A stretch of 64,000 nucleotides of DNA from Liolophura sinensis (lineage: Eukaryota; Mollusca; Polyplacophora; Chitonida; Chitonidae), in the NCBI RefSeq assembly GCF_032854445.1, contig NC_088305.1, forward strand, positions 22,356,955-22,420,954, read 5' to 3'. This document shows, piece after piece, positions 54,201-64,000 of this stretch. A program made the position numbers and the translations under genes. Position 1 is the stretch's first letter. The number at the start of each line of letters is the position of its first letter. The notes below the pieces were generated by a model, which searched no databases, was not told the origin of the DNA, and saw only the letters and a program-made list of their open reading frames with translations.

Positions 54201-57200
54201 AGAGTGACATGTGTGCATGGTTTATTAAAGCATTGATGTGGGGGGTGTCTGGAGTACACCAGCCCAAATTTACCAGGTACCAGAGAAACACCCTTACTTG
54301 TAGCCACAGCCAAAACGGCGAGAGCTGGACTTGAACCCCCAGCCTCTCATTCACAACACTCACACACTGCACATGTTCACGTGAAATTTGTGTTGTTACC
54401 TGAACCCTCTTGGTGACAGCGGCAATCTCTTCTCCCTCCCCAAACTCGGACTTGTAAGCTCCACTCACCAGCCGACTGGTGGCCACATGGCGACCAAACA
54501 CCTGGCCAAACAGACAAGTGTTACTCTGTACATGTAGTTACTCTAGGTATCTGATTACACATATAATTACTCTATGTATCTAGTTACACATGTAGTTACT
54601 CAGTGTATCTGGTTACACATAGAGTTACTCTATGAATCTGGTTACACCTATAGTTACTCCACTGATCTGGTTACATATATTTTCTACATGTATGTCCTCA
54701 ACAAGGTATGTTCAGCACTATTAGCTACTTGGTTCCTCAATGACAGGATGCATAAAATATATGACATGAGTGACCCTCATGCGACTGCAGTGCAGTCACT
54801 TACTCTGATCATGAGATAGAATTACTCTGAAAGCTAAAGGAAACAGTGAGTGAGTGAGTGAGTGCTTGGGGTTTAACGTCGTACTCAACAATTTTTCAGT
54901 CATATGACGACGAAGGAATCATTAGGGTGCATGCACGTGTAATGTGCCTCCTTGTTGCAGGACGGATTTCCAAAGCTCTTTTATTTAGTGCTGCATCACT
55001 GAGACGACTTACCGAAGGCAAGTAAGCCGCCCCGCCCGAGCCATTATACTGATACGGGTCAACCAGTTGTTGCACTATCCCCTTCATGCTGAACGCCAAG
55101 CGAGGAAGTTACAACTTCCTCTTTTAAAGTCTTAGGTGTGACTCGACCAAGGATTGATCCTGGATCTACCGGTCCCGAAGCGGACGCTCTACCAACTGTG
55201 CCATCCGGGCCGGTCAAAGGAAACAGTGAAATACATATACATAATAGTATATTCTTTATGGTGGGTTAAACTTGAAGATGCTACCGGTTGGGGTAATTTT
55301 TGTACAATTTCAGGTCAACCTCCCGTAAGACACCACTATTTATTTATTTATTTATTTATATATCTCCAGGTGTTTTACACCTTACTCAAGAATACGACAG
55401 CAAGCATTATGGTTGCAGGAAACTAGCCAGATGAAAAGTATAACCATCTCCTCGTTGTTGACAGACCTTCCAACCGCAGAGGAGTCCAGTTTGTACTAGA
55501 CTTGAACTCAGTGACCGCATTGGTCATAAGCCCCTGAGCTACCCTGCTGTGGTAGGACACTAACCATGGCGGCCCCTCCACACAGCGCTACAGGTACATG
55601 TACATATAGATACTTGAGTTCTTTGACACGCAAGATCAGACCTTTTCCATGGCATCTGAGATTTCGCCGACAGAGCATCTATTCCTGGCCGCTTCGATGC
55701 TCCTCTCCAGTAAGTTACCCGTCCCGGACTCTGCAGTGGCGGTGATCGCATCCAGAGAGGCCTGGGCCTGGGGACAAAGGGACGCACGATGTTATAGTGT
55801 TAATGCACATGGTGATGACAGCACACTGACAATAAGGTACATTTTCCTGTTTAATGGCGACTCGGGTCCAAGCTGGATTGACTGATGTTCTCTTATAATA
55901 CACAAGTACCACATCACCAGTCTGCACACAAATCACCATCACAGAGGCAGGAATGATCCACGCACTACAAAACTTACTTTAAGAGGCAAAGTAAAGGCTG
56001 AACCTAGCTCTATTTCAAGCACCTGAGTTCCTCTCAAGAAGCAAGAGATGATAAATAACATGTAGCTAAATGGGCCAAATGCTAATTTTTGCAGATTCCA
56101 AAAGTTTAAACTAATACTGGTACAAGACACTGAAACTGTCATATCTTTTCCTGAAACAATTTCATATCTAAAAATCTTTTTTATGTTTAAATCGTCTTTA
56201 ATGCCTATCTTTCGTGGATTAAATTCATTTTCTTTTCACATCCAGAACTCTAGTCACGTGAACAAAGCGTTTGGTGACCTTTGACTTAGAACAGCCATAA
56301 CACCACTGCAAAAATATGGATACAAAGATGTTTTGTGGTATGTTTCGCCTTGCAACCATACACTCAACCAAAACTTCTCGGCACACTCACACCAAATCGA
56401 TCCATGTTTGAATGTCCTGGAGAACAGCACAACAGTATTAGAAGGCTGCAGAGTGGGCCTTCGTAAAGGTAGAAAAGAGGAAAACAATGAAAAGTTCTGA
56501 GTACTGCAAAGCAATGATCAGGGGCATTACACTATAGCAAGTGAACGATAGATGAAGCTTTAAGGTTAGGTATCCAGAGATGTTCTGGTCCAGCTTGTGC
56601 ATGTTGGCAAGGCCAAGAAGTACACTGACATACATTGTCTGCAGAAATGGATTATAGACAACCATAACATACAGCAGACATCTCAAATAGGCGTTGAAAG
56701 GTGCTGGAGCCCTCTCTCTGAAATTAAAGTGCGGAGGTTAAGAAACCTACCCCCATCCGCCCTGCTTCGCTCTGCAATAATGTTTTTTTTTTTCTATTGA
56801 CCAAAGGACATTGGCTGGATAAAAATGCTTAATAAATAAAGGACAACGTGCAATTTATCCCAGATTCATCCCAAGTTTTTCTACCTGAACTGCATCTGCA
56901 GTGATATAAATGTTGAGAGTTTCCTGGGCCAAGACGGCCCCTGAACCCTCACTAAATGCGCAGGGATACTACTTACACTGCCTCAGCCCTCTCTGAATGT
57001 TCCACCGTACCTGTCTCATGCACATGTATTGAGGACAGCACATTAAGAACCCAGCAGTGCAGGGCACAAACAGGCTTGCAGATGCTTACCCGTCCCTGAA
57101 TCTGCAGTGGCGGTGATCGCATCCAGGGAGGCCTGGGCCTGGGGACAATGGGGTGCACGATGTTATAGTGTTAATGCACATGGTGATTGACTGATGTTCT

Positions 57201-60200
57201 CTTATAATTCTTAAGTACCACATTACCAGTCTGCAGATGGGGCTATGTTTGTATATTTACAAGGGAACACAGCCCCACAGCACTATACTATACCTTGTCG
57301 TTGTCTCTATTGGCACGCAGGGCCTTGAGCTTGTTGACCTGAGATTCCCGCACCTTGGTGTTGTCAATACACAGCACATCTACTGGACTTTCTTCCTTCA
57401 GGCGGTACTTGTTAACCCCAACTATCACCTCTGTAACAGAAACAGACAGAAGCCAATGGCTGTCACCATAAAACAACACTGAGTATCACCCCTTTGTTCA
57501 CTATACACAGCATTGTAAATTAGCTTTTCTCAGCTCACATTTAGGTTAGGAGTCAACATGTGGTTGTCTCCACTTACTTAAACAATCGTCTAGCCTGGCC
57601 TGTCTCTTGTGGCATAGAGTGGCTAAGCATAGAGAGCTGCAAAAGGTGTGGGGTTGATCAGCAGTTCACTTCTCTGTAGTTGTCTCCCCTTACCTAAACC
57701 ACTGCCTCTCCTGGCTTGTCGTTTGACAACTCACAATTTGGTAAATGTCTATGCTTACTTAAGCTGCGGTCTATTCCAACCTGTTCACTACTCTGTGGCT
57801 GTCTCCCCTTACCTAAACCATTGTCTCTCCTTGCTTGTCGCCAATTTAAAATAGACATGTACCTACTGCCTTCCTTTGAGATTACATCTCTAACAGACTT
57901 GGGCGCCATACTTGTGCATTATGTCAGCTGATCTGAAATGACTACTTTCGCCTTATGTAAAAATCTACACGCGATGGCGAACTGACAGAACTGTTGAGCA
58001 GTGTGCTGTTTACAGGCGTTTGTGGGTATTATTATCATCTCCGTCCATGCTCAAGCTGAACCATGGCAATTTAAATAGATTTACACACTTTCCCCTTGAT
58101 TTTGCATAACAGAATTCATAGGAGATACAACAATAGTTATTGTGAATTCTTCACTGTGTTCTCGACGCTGGATGACCCATGTCATAAGCTGATGTACAAG
58201 ACTTTTACCATACCCAGTCGATTGGACTGCAATGACATCTCTTTTCTCACCTTCCGCATGAAGAGCAGTGACCTGTTTTGCCTCTAACGCCACCGATGGC
58301 CTTGGCAAAAGCGATTACTTCTTCGAACTCTCTGCTCATGCCGTCTTTTGTGAGCGCCACCATGTTGAATAACTTAATATCCATTAGCTAATATGTGAGT
58401 AAATAGTTCAATTTTATTTTGGATGTTTTAAATTAATTCAGATGCAGGTAGTTGCTTGATTTTATACCATTAATACTGATTTAGCCTGATGGAATCTGAA
58501 AATACTTATTAAATATCTGACACTCCTCTATCAACCATTATCCCCAAATTTGGGGGGAAATCACCTCGCACGGCGCCCATCTATGCACAGGCCCGGTCTC
58601 GGTACCTTAGTATCACATAGAAAGGCGCGGGATGTCGAATGGCTTGTTGCTTTACAGCTCACAACTCGGTAGTTGTCTCCCCTTATCTATGCTACAGTCT
58701 CCTCCAGCCAGTTCACTGCTCTGTGCATGTCTGTCCTTTTCTACAAGTAAGCACTGTCAATCCTGGCATGTCAATTGGCAATGCATTACCCTGTGATCGA
58801 CTTCCCTTACCGTCTATCGCAGAAAATTCACTCCCGACCAGTTCATTACTCTGTGGTTATCTCCCCTTACCTATATGTAATCATTGTCTCACCTGGCCTG
58901 TCGTTTGGCAGCTCACTACTGAGGTTGTCTCCCTTAACCTAAGCCACCCTCTGTCACAACCACATCCTCCTTACAGTGCATGCGCCGCTCTCTACCGTTC
59001 GCTTTACAACACTGCCACCACTAAAAAAGCTTGACCTTTAGAGCCTATGAGACACACATAGGCTTGTTTAGGCTTAGCCTCATCATGTGTGTCTTCCCAC
59101 AGAACTATTAAATCAGCATTCATCGATAAAATTGTTCCAGGTTTGGGTTAGTATCATATGTTGTACATACTCTAGATCAAAAGAATGCATGTGTATAAAG
59201 TATTATTAGAGACAAAGGTTGAGACGGATTGTTTGTATTTTCTGACATCACTTCCTGCCTCATCAACATGACCCCAGTACCCTCGGTGCTGTTCAAGATT
59301 TCTGTACAACATTTTCTATTGGTGGCAGTAATGTAAAGTGAAAGGTGGAGAGGGAAGCATGTACTGTAAACGGTTCCATCCAGCTCACAACTCAGTGGTT
59401 GTCTCCCCTTACCTAAGCCACTGTCTATCCTCGCCTGTCGCTTAGCAGCACATTCCTCAATCCTCAACTTAGGCATCCCCGACTCCACAGCCTTGGCCAT
59501 ACCTCCCATCTCTTCAATCTGCATCAAGCAACAACAGCAGCATGACATCATGATGGGAAAAATTCTAAAAATATCAACACTGCATAGGCCTGGCCCTATA
59601 TCTATTGAATGCCTTAAGATTTTAAACACAAAAACTCACACAAAGACATAATTAGAATGTTTAGCGCTACAAGGATTAAAAATTGAGGAGTGATTGTTCA
59701 CTGCAGAGCCATAATTTATGATTTTAATCTAATACATAGAAAAATAATGGGAGACTTAAAATCTCGAATTGCCAAGTTAAAGCTTTTCAAAGAAGAGCCA
59801 ATAATTTCATTTGTCCACCTAAATGTACGCCTTACCTCATTGATGACCTGGAGAGCAGCGTCGTGCAGTTCCTGTGTCAGACTCTCCATCATGAATGAGC
59901 CTCCCCAGGGATCTGCCACCTGACAACACACAGAAGCCGCTTAATTCTCAAAGATTAACTATAAATTACATGTGCAGGGGCATGTGGTTTATAGGGAAAG
60001 CATTATGTCTTCTTTAGGAATAATATACTGTACATGTAGTTATTCGGTCTGCTTAAAAAAATTCAGGATTGATTTGCAATGCAGCAAGGTAGTTACAAGT
60101 GTGTATTGTGTGACACTTTGTGTGTATTTCCTGACACTTTTTCGTGTGTAACATGACACTTTTTCGTGTGTAATATATGACACTTTTTCGTGTGTAATAT

Positions 60201-60842
60201 GTGGCACTTATTGGGTGCGCTTCCAAAGCTTTTTGTGTGTTATGTGATGTTTCTTGTATGTGCTTTTTGAATGAATGAATGCTCAGGGTATAACATCGTA
60301 CTTAACAATTTTTCAGTCATATGACGATGAATCCTTAGGTGTGTGTATACATAATATACTGTGTTGAGTCCATGCCGCCAAACCGCTGCCGCCACTGAAG
60401 TATCATGCCCAAGACATTAGACATGACATCCCTACTGGTCATATTATCCTGATATGACCAGACCCGGGTTTGATCCTCGGTCTCCTGATTGCTAGGCAGA
60501 TGTTCTAATCATTAGGACACAAAAGTGGTCTCAACACTTTTTGTGTGTGCTATTACATTACTATTTAGCTCATGGAAATATGTCTGTAAATAGGGCTGTA
60601 TATGTCAGTGTACATATGTGAGTGTAAATATGAGGCTGTAAATGTGAGTGTAAATATGGCTGTACCTTGGGGATGCCAGACTCTTCCTGCAGCAGGATCT
60701 GTGTGTTGCGAGCAATGCGGGCGCTGAAGCGTGTCGGTAAGCCCAGCGCTTCGTCAAATGAGTTGGTGTGTAGAGACTGCGTACCTCCAAAAATGGCAGC
60801 CATGGCCTCTATTGTAGTCCGCATGATGTTGTTGTATGGGTC
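51172..60842 (-). CDS. MMUT: methylmalonyl-CoA mutase, mitochondrial: C-terminal 10 exons
   Basis: Adenosylcobalamin-dependent enzyme of the mitochondrial matrix that converts L-methylmalonyl-CoA to succinyl-CoA in propionate, odd-chain fatty acid and branched amino acid breakdown. Ten exons sum to 1173 bases: 390 codons plus the stop, equal in length to the corresponding C-terminal part of the ~750-residue animal enzyme. They cover the end of the substrate-binding TIM barrel ([34 protein letters not shown]) and the entire B12-binding domain: DGHDRGG (the His of DxHxxG that binds cobalt), SSLAAGH and AGGVIPP. All introns are GT..AG and phases agree (E3 ends phase 1, E8 phase 2, E9 phase 1). 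No frame break: a live gene. The 5' exons (mitochondrial leader and first half of the barrel) lie beyond the window. Confidence 0.97.
51320..51570 (-). mobile_element. SINE family 3 body fragment in MMUT intron
   Basis: Shares CTTACTTAACAATCTTTCAG, GTGCTGCCACGACTGAAGCA and ATCATGCCAAAGACACCAGA with the SINE-3 at 60262-60530. The tail runs into TGTATGTA repeats at ~51296-51322. Confidence 0.65.
52094..52182 (-). CDS. MMUT: MMUT exon 9 of window
   Basis: 89 bases, [20 protein letters not shown] to AAIFGP. Second cobalamin-contact GG motif. Acceptor GTTTCAG, donor GTCAGT. Confidence 0.95.
52335..52462 (-). CDS. MMUT: MMUT exon 8 of window
   Basis: 128 bases, [20 protein letters not shown] then [17 protein letters not shown] to HGRS. 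Acceptor TTTCTAG, donor GTAAGT. Confidence 0.95.
53064..53204 (-). CDS. MMUT: MMUT exon 7 of window: B12-binding histidine
   Basis: 47 codons, [20 protein letters not shown] then [18 protein letters not shown] to GPLFA. Contains DGHDRG, the lower-axial cobalt ligand motif. Acceptor TGTAG, donor GTAAGG. Confidence 0.96.
53525..53795 (-). mobile_element. SINE family 2, diverged, in MMUT intron
   Basis: The reverse complement follows SINE-2 from tail (TTTAATTGGTGTTTTAAG) through body to head (GCTGTGCTAACCCTCTTGGC), with ~25% visible change. Confidence 0.78.
54400..54501 (-). CDS. MMUT: MMUT exon 6 of window
   Basis: 34 codons, [20 protein letters not shown] to VTKRVQ. Linker between barrel and B12 domain. 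Acceptor GGCCAG, donor GTAACA. Confidence 0.95.
54850..55215 (-). mobile_element. SINE family 1 in MMUT intron, perfect TSD
   Basis: Complete minus-strand SINE-1 with GTGA tail repeats at its 3' end. Perfect 14-base target-site duplication AAAGGAAACAGTGA at 54836-54849 and 55216-55229. Confidence 0.93.
55330..55580 (-). mobile_element. SINE family 2, diverged, in MMUT intron
   Basis: TTTATTTATTTATTTATATA tail complement, then CAGGTGTTTTACACCTTACT and CAAGAATACGACAGCAAGCA, ending near CTAACCATGGCGGCCCC. Old copy. Confidence 0.75.
55642..55767 (-). CDS. MMUT: MMUT exon 5 of window
   Basis: 42 codons, [20 protein letters not shown] to EISDAMEK. Acceptor CCCCAG, donor GTCTGA. Part of it is duplicated at 57090-57138. 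Confidence 0.95.
57086..57237 (-). repeat. partial duplication of MMUT exon 5 and its 5' intron
   Basis: 57090-57138 repeats the first 49 bases of exon 5 ([16 protein letters not shown]), with the acceptor CCCCAG, and stops at a GGTAAGC that looks like a donor. The flanking intron part (57139-57237) repeats 55768-55925 with a ~55-base deletion. 49 bases is not a multiple of three, so inclusion would shift the frame. Confidence 0.88.
57294..57430 (-). CDS. MMUT: MMUT exon 4 of window
   Basis: 137 bases, completes a Glu codon, then [20 protein letters not shown] to RANRDNDK. Acceptor TTACAG, donor GTATAG. Confidence 0.95.
57555..58950 (+). repeat. repeated exon-3 donor segments in the MMUT intron
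   Basis: Five or more copies of a ~60-base segment homologous to the exon 3/intron junction at 59392-59450, each keeping GTTGTCTCCCCTTACCTAA (or a close variant): ~57562-57613, 57680-57722, 57800-57843, 58671-58712 and 58852-58916. On the coding strand each shows exon-like GACAGGC..AG followed by GTAAGG. Confidence 0.82.
59413..59518 (-). CDS. MMUT: MMUT exon 3 of window
   Basis: 106 bases, [20 protein letters not shown] to ARIDSGL plus one base. Acceptor GATGCAG, donor GTAAGG. Its donor region has been copied several times into the next intron. Confidence 0.95.
59836..59919 (-). CDS. MMUT: MMUT exon 2 of window
   Basis: 28 codons, [20 protein letters not shown] to QVINE. Acceptor TTGTCAG, donor GTAAGG, phase 0/0. 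Confidence 0.95.
60105..60215 (+). repeat. ~27-bp tandem repeat, GACACTTTTTCGTGTGTAAT
   Basis: Four to five units with GACACTTTTTCGTGTGTAA spaced 26-29 bases apart, in an MMUT intron. Confidence 0.85.
60262..60530 (-). mobile_element. SINE family 3 in MMUT intron
   Basis: The reverse complement starts with a tRNA-like head (CCTAATGATTAGAACATCTG and GAGGATCAAACCCGGGTC, a B-box-like segment) and ends with CATCGTCATATGACTGAAAA and an ATTC tail (GAATGAATGAATG on the plus strand), the same tail type as the I-LINE. Confidence 0.75.
60666..60842 (-). CDS. MMUT: MMUT exon (first in window)
   Basis: 59 codons, [20 protein letters not shown] to QEESGIPK. Acceptor TGTGACAG, donor GTACAG, phase 0 at both ends. 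Carries the mutase signature [17 protein letters not shown]. Confidence 0.95.
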
Positions 60843-60904
60843 CTGTCACACAAAAAAACCATTACCACTAATCATGCTATTCTAATTCAGCTGTTTAATT
60901 TATT

Positions 60905-61145
60905 TATTTATTTGATTGGTGTTTTTGTGCCGAACTCAAGAATATTTCATTTATTCGACGGCAGCCAGCAAATATTTTAGGAGGAAACCCAGGACCATCA
61001 GCAGGTTGTTGCCAGACCTTCTCATGGACTGCTGGAGAGGAAGCCAATGTGAGCTGGACTTGAACTTACAGCGACCGCATTGGTAAGAGGCTCCTGGGAC
61101 ATTGCCCTGTGCTGGCGTGCTAAACCCCTCAGCCACAGAGAAGTC
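60905..61145 (-). mobile_element. SINE family 2, diverged, in MMUT intron
   Basis: Minus-strand SINE-2: TTTATTTGATTGGTGTTTTT, CGAACTCAAGAATATTTCAT, body, and a decayed head near CCCCTCAGCCACAG. Confidence 0.82.
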
Positions 61146-61379
61146 GGTTTATGTATGGTGGAAAGCAGAGTGCCAGGAGTAAACCACTGACTTTTGAGGG
61201 TGATCTAACCTTAAATTTGATAGCCAGGTGATCAAAGAGATTGTCAGTAGGCAAAACTTCATCTCAATACATGAAGCACTGAATCATATTTAATACCCTA
61301 AGACGGAATCTAATACAGAATACAGATGTGAAGTCAGGAATAACTTCATAACTATCAGATGTGAAGTCAGGAATGACTT

Positions 61380-61965
61380 CATAACTATCTCTAACAGTTC
61401 ACACTCATCCCTCATACATCACATTTACATGTCTGTCTAAACTTATCACACTTATATCTAACTGATCACGCTTACATGTATCTCTTGCACATTACACTGT
61501 ATCTCTTGCACATTACACTGTATCTCTTGCACATTACACTCATCTGTAACTGATCACACTTACATGTATCTCTTGCACATTACACTGTATCTTTTGCACA
61601 TTACACTTATCTGTAACTGATCACACTTACATGGATCTCTTGCACACTACACTGTATCTTTTGCACATTACACTTATTTGTAACTGATCACACTTACATG
61701 TATCTCTCACACATCACGCTGTATCTCTGGCACATCACAATTATCTCTAACTGATCAGACTTACATGTATCTTCGCACATTATACTGTATCTCTTGCACA
61801 TTACACTTATCTCTAATTCATCATACTTACATGTATCTCTTGCACATTACACTGTATCTCTTGCACATTTCCCTTATCTCTAACTGATCAGACTTACATG
61901 TATCTCTCACACATTACACTTTATCTCTGGTACATCACACTCTAACTGATCACTTACGTGTACTG
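61380..61965 (+). repeat. minisatellite, TTGCACATTACACTGTATCTC type
   Basis: Units built from CTCTTGCACATTACACTGTA and AACTGATCACACTTACATG alternate about ten times. Related in wording to the 46-bp array at 62925. Confidence 0.8.
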
Positions 61966-62920
61966 TAAGGTACTTATTATTCGCTGGCATTAATTTTCAT
62001 GAATTTTCTCCAAAATAATGTTTGCGGCAATTAATTTTTACATATTTAAGAGAATACTGAAAAACAGATCTTAAAATCTTAAAATTTTCCAAGATATAAT
62101 ATCTCCGAAATTATTCAAGTATGTAAAACACATTTCATCATGGGTGGCTTTAATCCTTCTTTGTTTCCTGCTGTGTCGCTAATCCTCGTGATCTGGATTA
62201 GAGATTAAAACAATGGGGGATAGATTATCACTACGTGAGAAGATTACTTTTGCACCTACCGTGAGCAGTACTCAAACAGGTATCGCTTTTTTCCGAATCA
62301 CTGATGAGCACTTTTAAACACCTGGCAAAGTGACCTGTCACCTTTTGGGCAGTTCAATGTAAAACATATGAATTTCTTCTTTATCAAGCAACACGGAAAG
62401 TTTTGCATTGTTTTCAGTTTTAATGGTCCTCTGTAGCAGGTCAGACACTGCAAACATAGCCGTAGGTCTCAAACGGTCATTGTGTTGTTATGCACACTTC
62501 ACAGTTTTTTAAAAGCTCACTCATTGGACCACAGAGGAGACACAGCCAATGGGATGGCATATATCAGAGCAACATTCATTAGAAGCCAGTACATGCTGGT
62601 ATCTACTTTTCTTTCACTTTACGGGTATAGCGAAGATTGATCAAACTAAGGATGAATAAACTCCCACTTTGTTTTATACCCACCAAGCCTTAGCACCAGA
62701 GTTTGTATATATTTAAACCATAATTTCCCTTCCCTGCTGTTAAAAAATTTAGCTGGCCCATCTGGCTTCTTAGCGCAACTCCCGTCAGCCCGGCAAAGAT
62801 TTCACTTCATTATTACTACTACCTGTAGTATATGATTCAATACTGGATATTTTTTTCACTGGAATTACTTTTCGTGCTAAATTATTATTGGTAAAATTAA
62901 AAGTTAAGTACTTTACAGTA
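61966..62920. other. non-repetitive intron segment
   Basis: Splits the two minisatellite arrays. I looked for another MMUT exon on the minus strand here and found none. Confidence 0.5.
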
Positions 62921-62924
62921 TGTC

Positions 62925-64000
62925 TCGCACCTTACACTGTCTCTCTCACAGATCATACTTATCCCTAACTGTTCACACATGCATCTCTCTCACATTATAC
63001 TTTATCTCTCATACATCCCACTTACGCCTAACAGATACAGTAACACTTATCTCTCACATATCCCACTTACACCTAACATACAGTAACCCTTATCTCCCAC
63101 ACATTCCACTTACACCTAACAGATACAGTAACACTTATCTCTAACACATCCCTCTTACGCCTAACAGATACAGTAACATTCATCTCTCATACATCCCACT
63201 TACGCCTAACAGATACAGTAACCCTTATCTCCCACACATCCCACTTACACCTAACAGATACAGTAACACTTATCTCTCACACACCCCACTTACGCCTAAC
63301 AGATACAGTAACACTCATCTCTCATACATCCCACTTACGCCTAACAGATACAGTACCCCTTATCTCTCACACATCCCACTTACACCTAACAGATACAGTA
63401 ACACTTGTCTCTCACACATCCCACTTACACCTAAGATACAGTAACGCTTATCTCTCGCACATCCCACTTATGCCTAAAAGATACAGTAACCTTTATCTCA
63501 CACATCCCACTTACGCCTAAAAGATACAGTACCCCTTATCTCCCACACATCCCACTTACTCCTAACAGATACAGTAACACTTATCTCTAACACATCCCGC
63601 TTATGCCTAACAGATACAGTGACCCTTATCTCTCACACATCCCACTTACACCTAAAAGATACAGTACCCCTTATCTCCCACACATCCCACTTACGCCTAA
63701 CAGATACAGTAACACTTATCTCTAACACATCCCGCTTATGCCTAACAGATACAGTAACACTTATCTCTCACACATCCCACTTACTCCTAACAGATACAAT
63801 AACACTTATCTCTAACACATCCCGCTTATGCCTAACAGATACAGTAACCTTCATCTCTCACACATCCCACTTACACCTAACAGATACAGTAACACTTATC
63901 TCTCACACATCCCACTTATGCCTAACAGATACAGAAACCTTTATCTCTCACACATCCCACTTACGCCTAACAGATACAGTAACACTTATCTCTCACACAT
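62925..64000 (+). repeat. 46-bp minisatellite, runs off the window end
   Basis: About 23 units of ~46 bases with consensus pieces CACTTACACCTAACAGATAC and AGTAACACTTATCTCTCACA followed by CATCCC. Multi-unit blocks recur, indicating higher-order duplication. It lies in an MMUT intron. Confidence 0.92.

Noticed and set aside
53512-55787. Short frames between MMUT exons
   Set aside because: They correspond to SINE copies or antisense exon sequence, not separate genes.
61200-62920. A further MMUT exon upstream of 60842
   Set aside because: I looked for the residues preceding DPYNN in the minus strand and found no matching coding block with splice sites.
62925-64000. CRISPR-like regular array
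   Set aside because: The units are contiguous 46-base repeats with no unique spacers, in a eukaryotic intron.

Overview
The window looks like animal genomic DNA, most likely from a marine mollusc or another lophotrochozoan. The evidence is one spliced nuclear gene with GT..AG introns, no operons, very dense LINE/SINE/DNA-transposon content, an RNase H-bearing I-superfamily LINE with an ATTC tail, tRNA-derived SINEs and a Polinton/Maverick remnant. The species assignment is inference; no ribosomal or mitochondrial marker is present.

Layout. (1) 1-10.4 kb: the 3' half of an I-type LINE (copy A), a SINE, a minus-strand LINE of a second family (Jockey/CR1/L2-like, with ORF1, endonuclease and reverse transcriptase blocks), and a minus-strand truncated I-LINE (copy B). 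(2) 10.4-16.2 kb: a palindromic element, an open reading frame resembling a single-pass membrane glycosyltransferase, minisatellites and SINEs. (3) 16.2-31.1 kb: a nested complex. An old I-LINE (copy C) carries a TTAA-flanked MITE, a SINE, and a nearly intact full-length I-LINE (copy D, 19918-25824) that landed in the old copy's ORF2 with a 13-bp target-site duplication; rearranged I-LINE fragments follow. (4) 31-41 kb: minisatellite, broken mariner and Tc1 transposases, a MITE, very short LINE 3' ends, and remnants of a YqaJ-domain gene and a zinc-finger gene. (5) 41.8-48.8 kb: a decayed Polinton/Maverick (DNA polymerase B piece, structural-type genes, packaging ATPase, chromodomain integrase) beside an unidentified GC-rich minus-strand gene with a promoter-like upstream region. 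(6) 51.2-60.8 kb, minus strand: ten exons encoding the C-terminal ~390 residues of mitochondrial methylmalonyl-CoA mutase (MMUT), the only clearly functional host gene; its 5' exons lie beyond 64 kb. Its introns hold SINEs, a partial exon duplication, repeated copies of an exon-3 splice-donor segment and a 46-bp minisatellite that runs off the window end.

The most striking pattern is shared by the I-LINE and at least three SINE families: their 3' ends carry the same short sequence core that can fold into one hairpin, with matched base changes on both sides of the stem. This suggests the SINEs use the LINE's reverse transcriptase through a common RNA structure.
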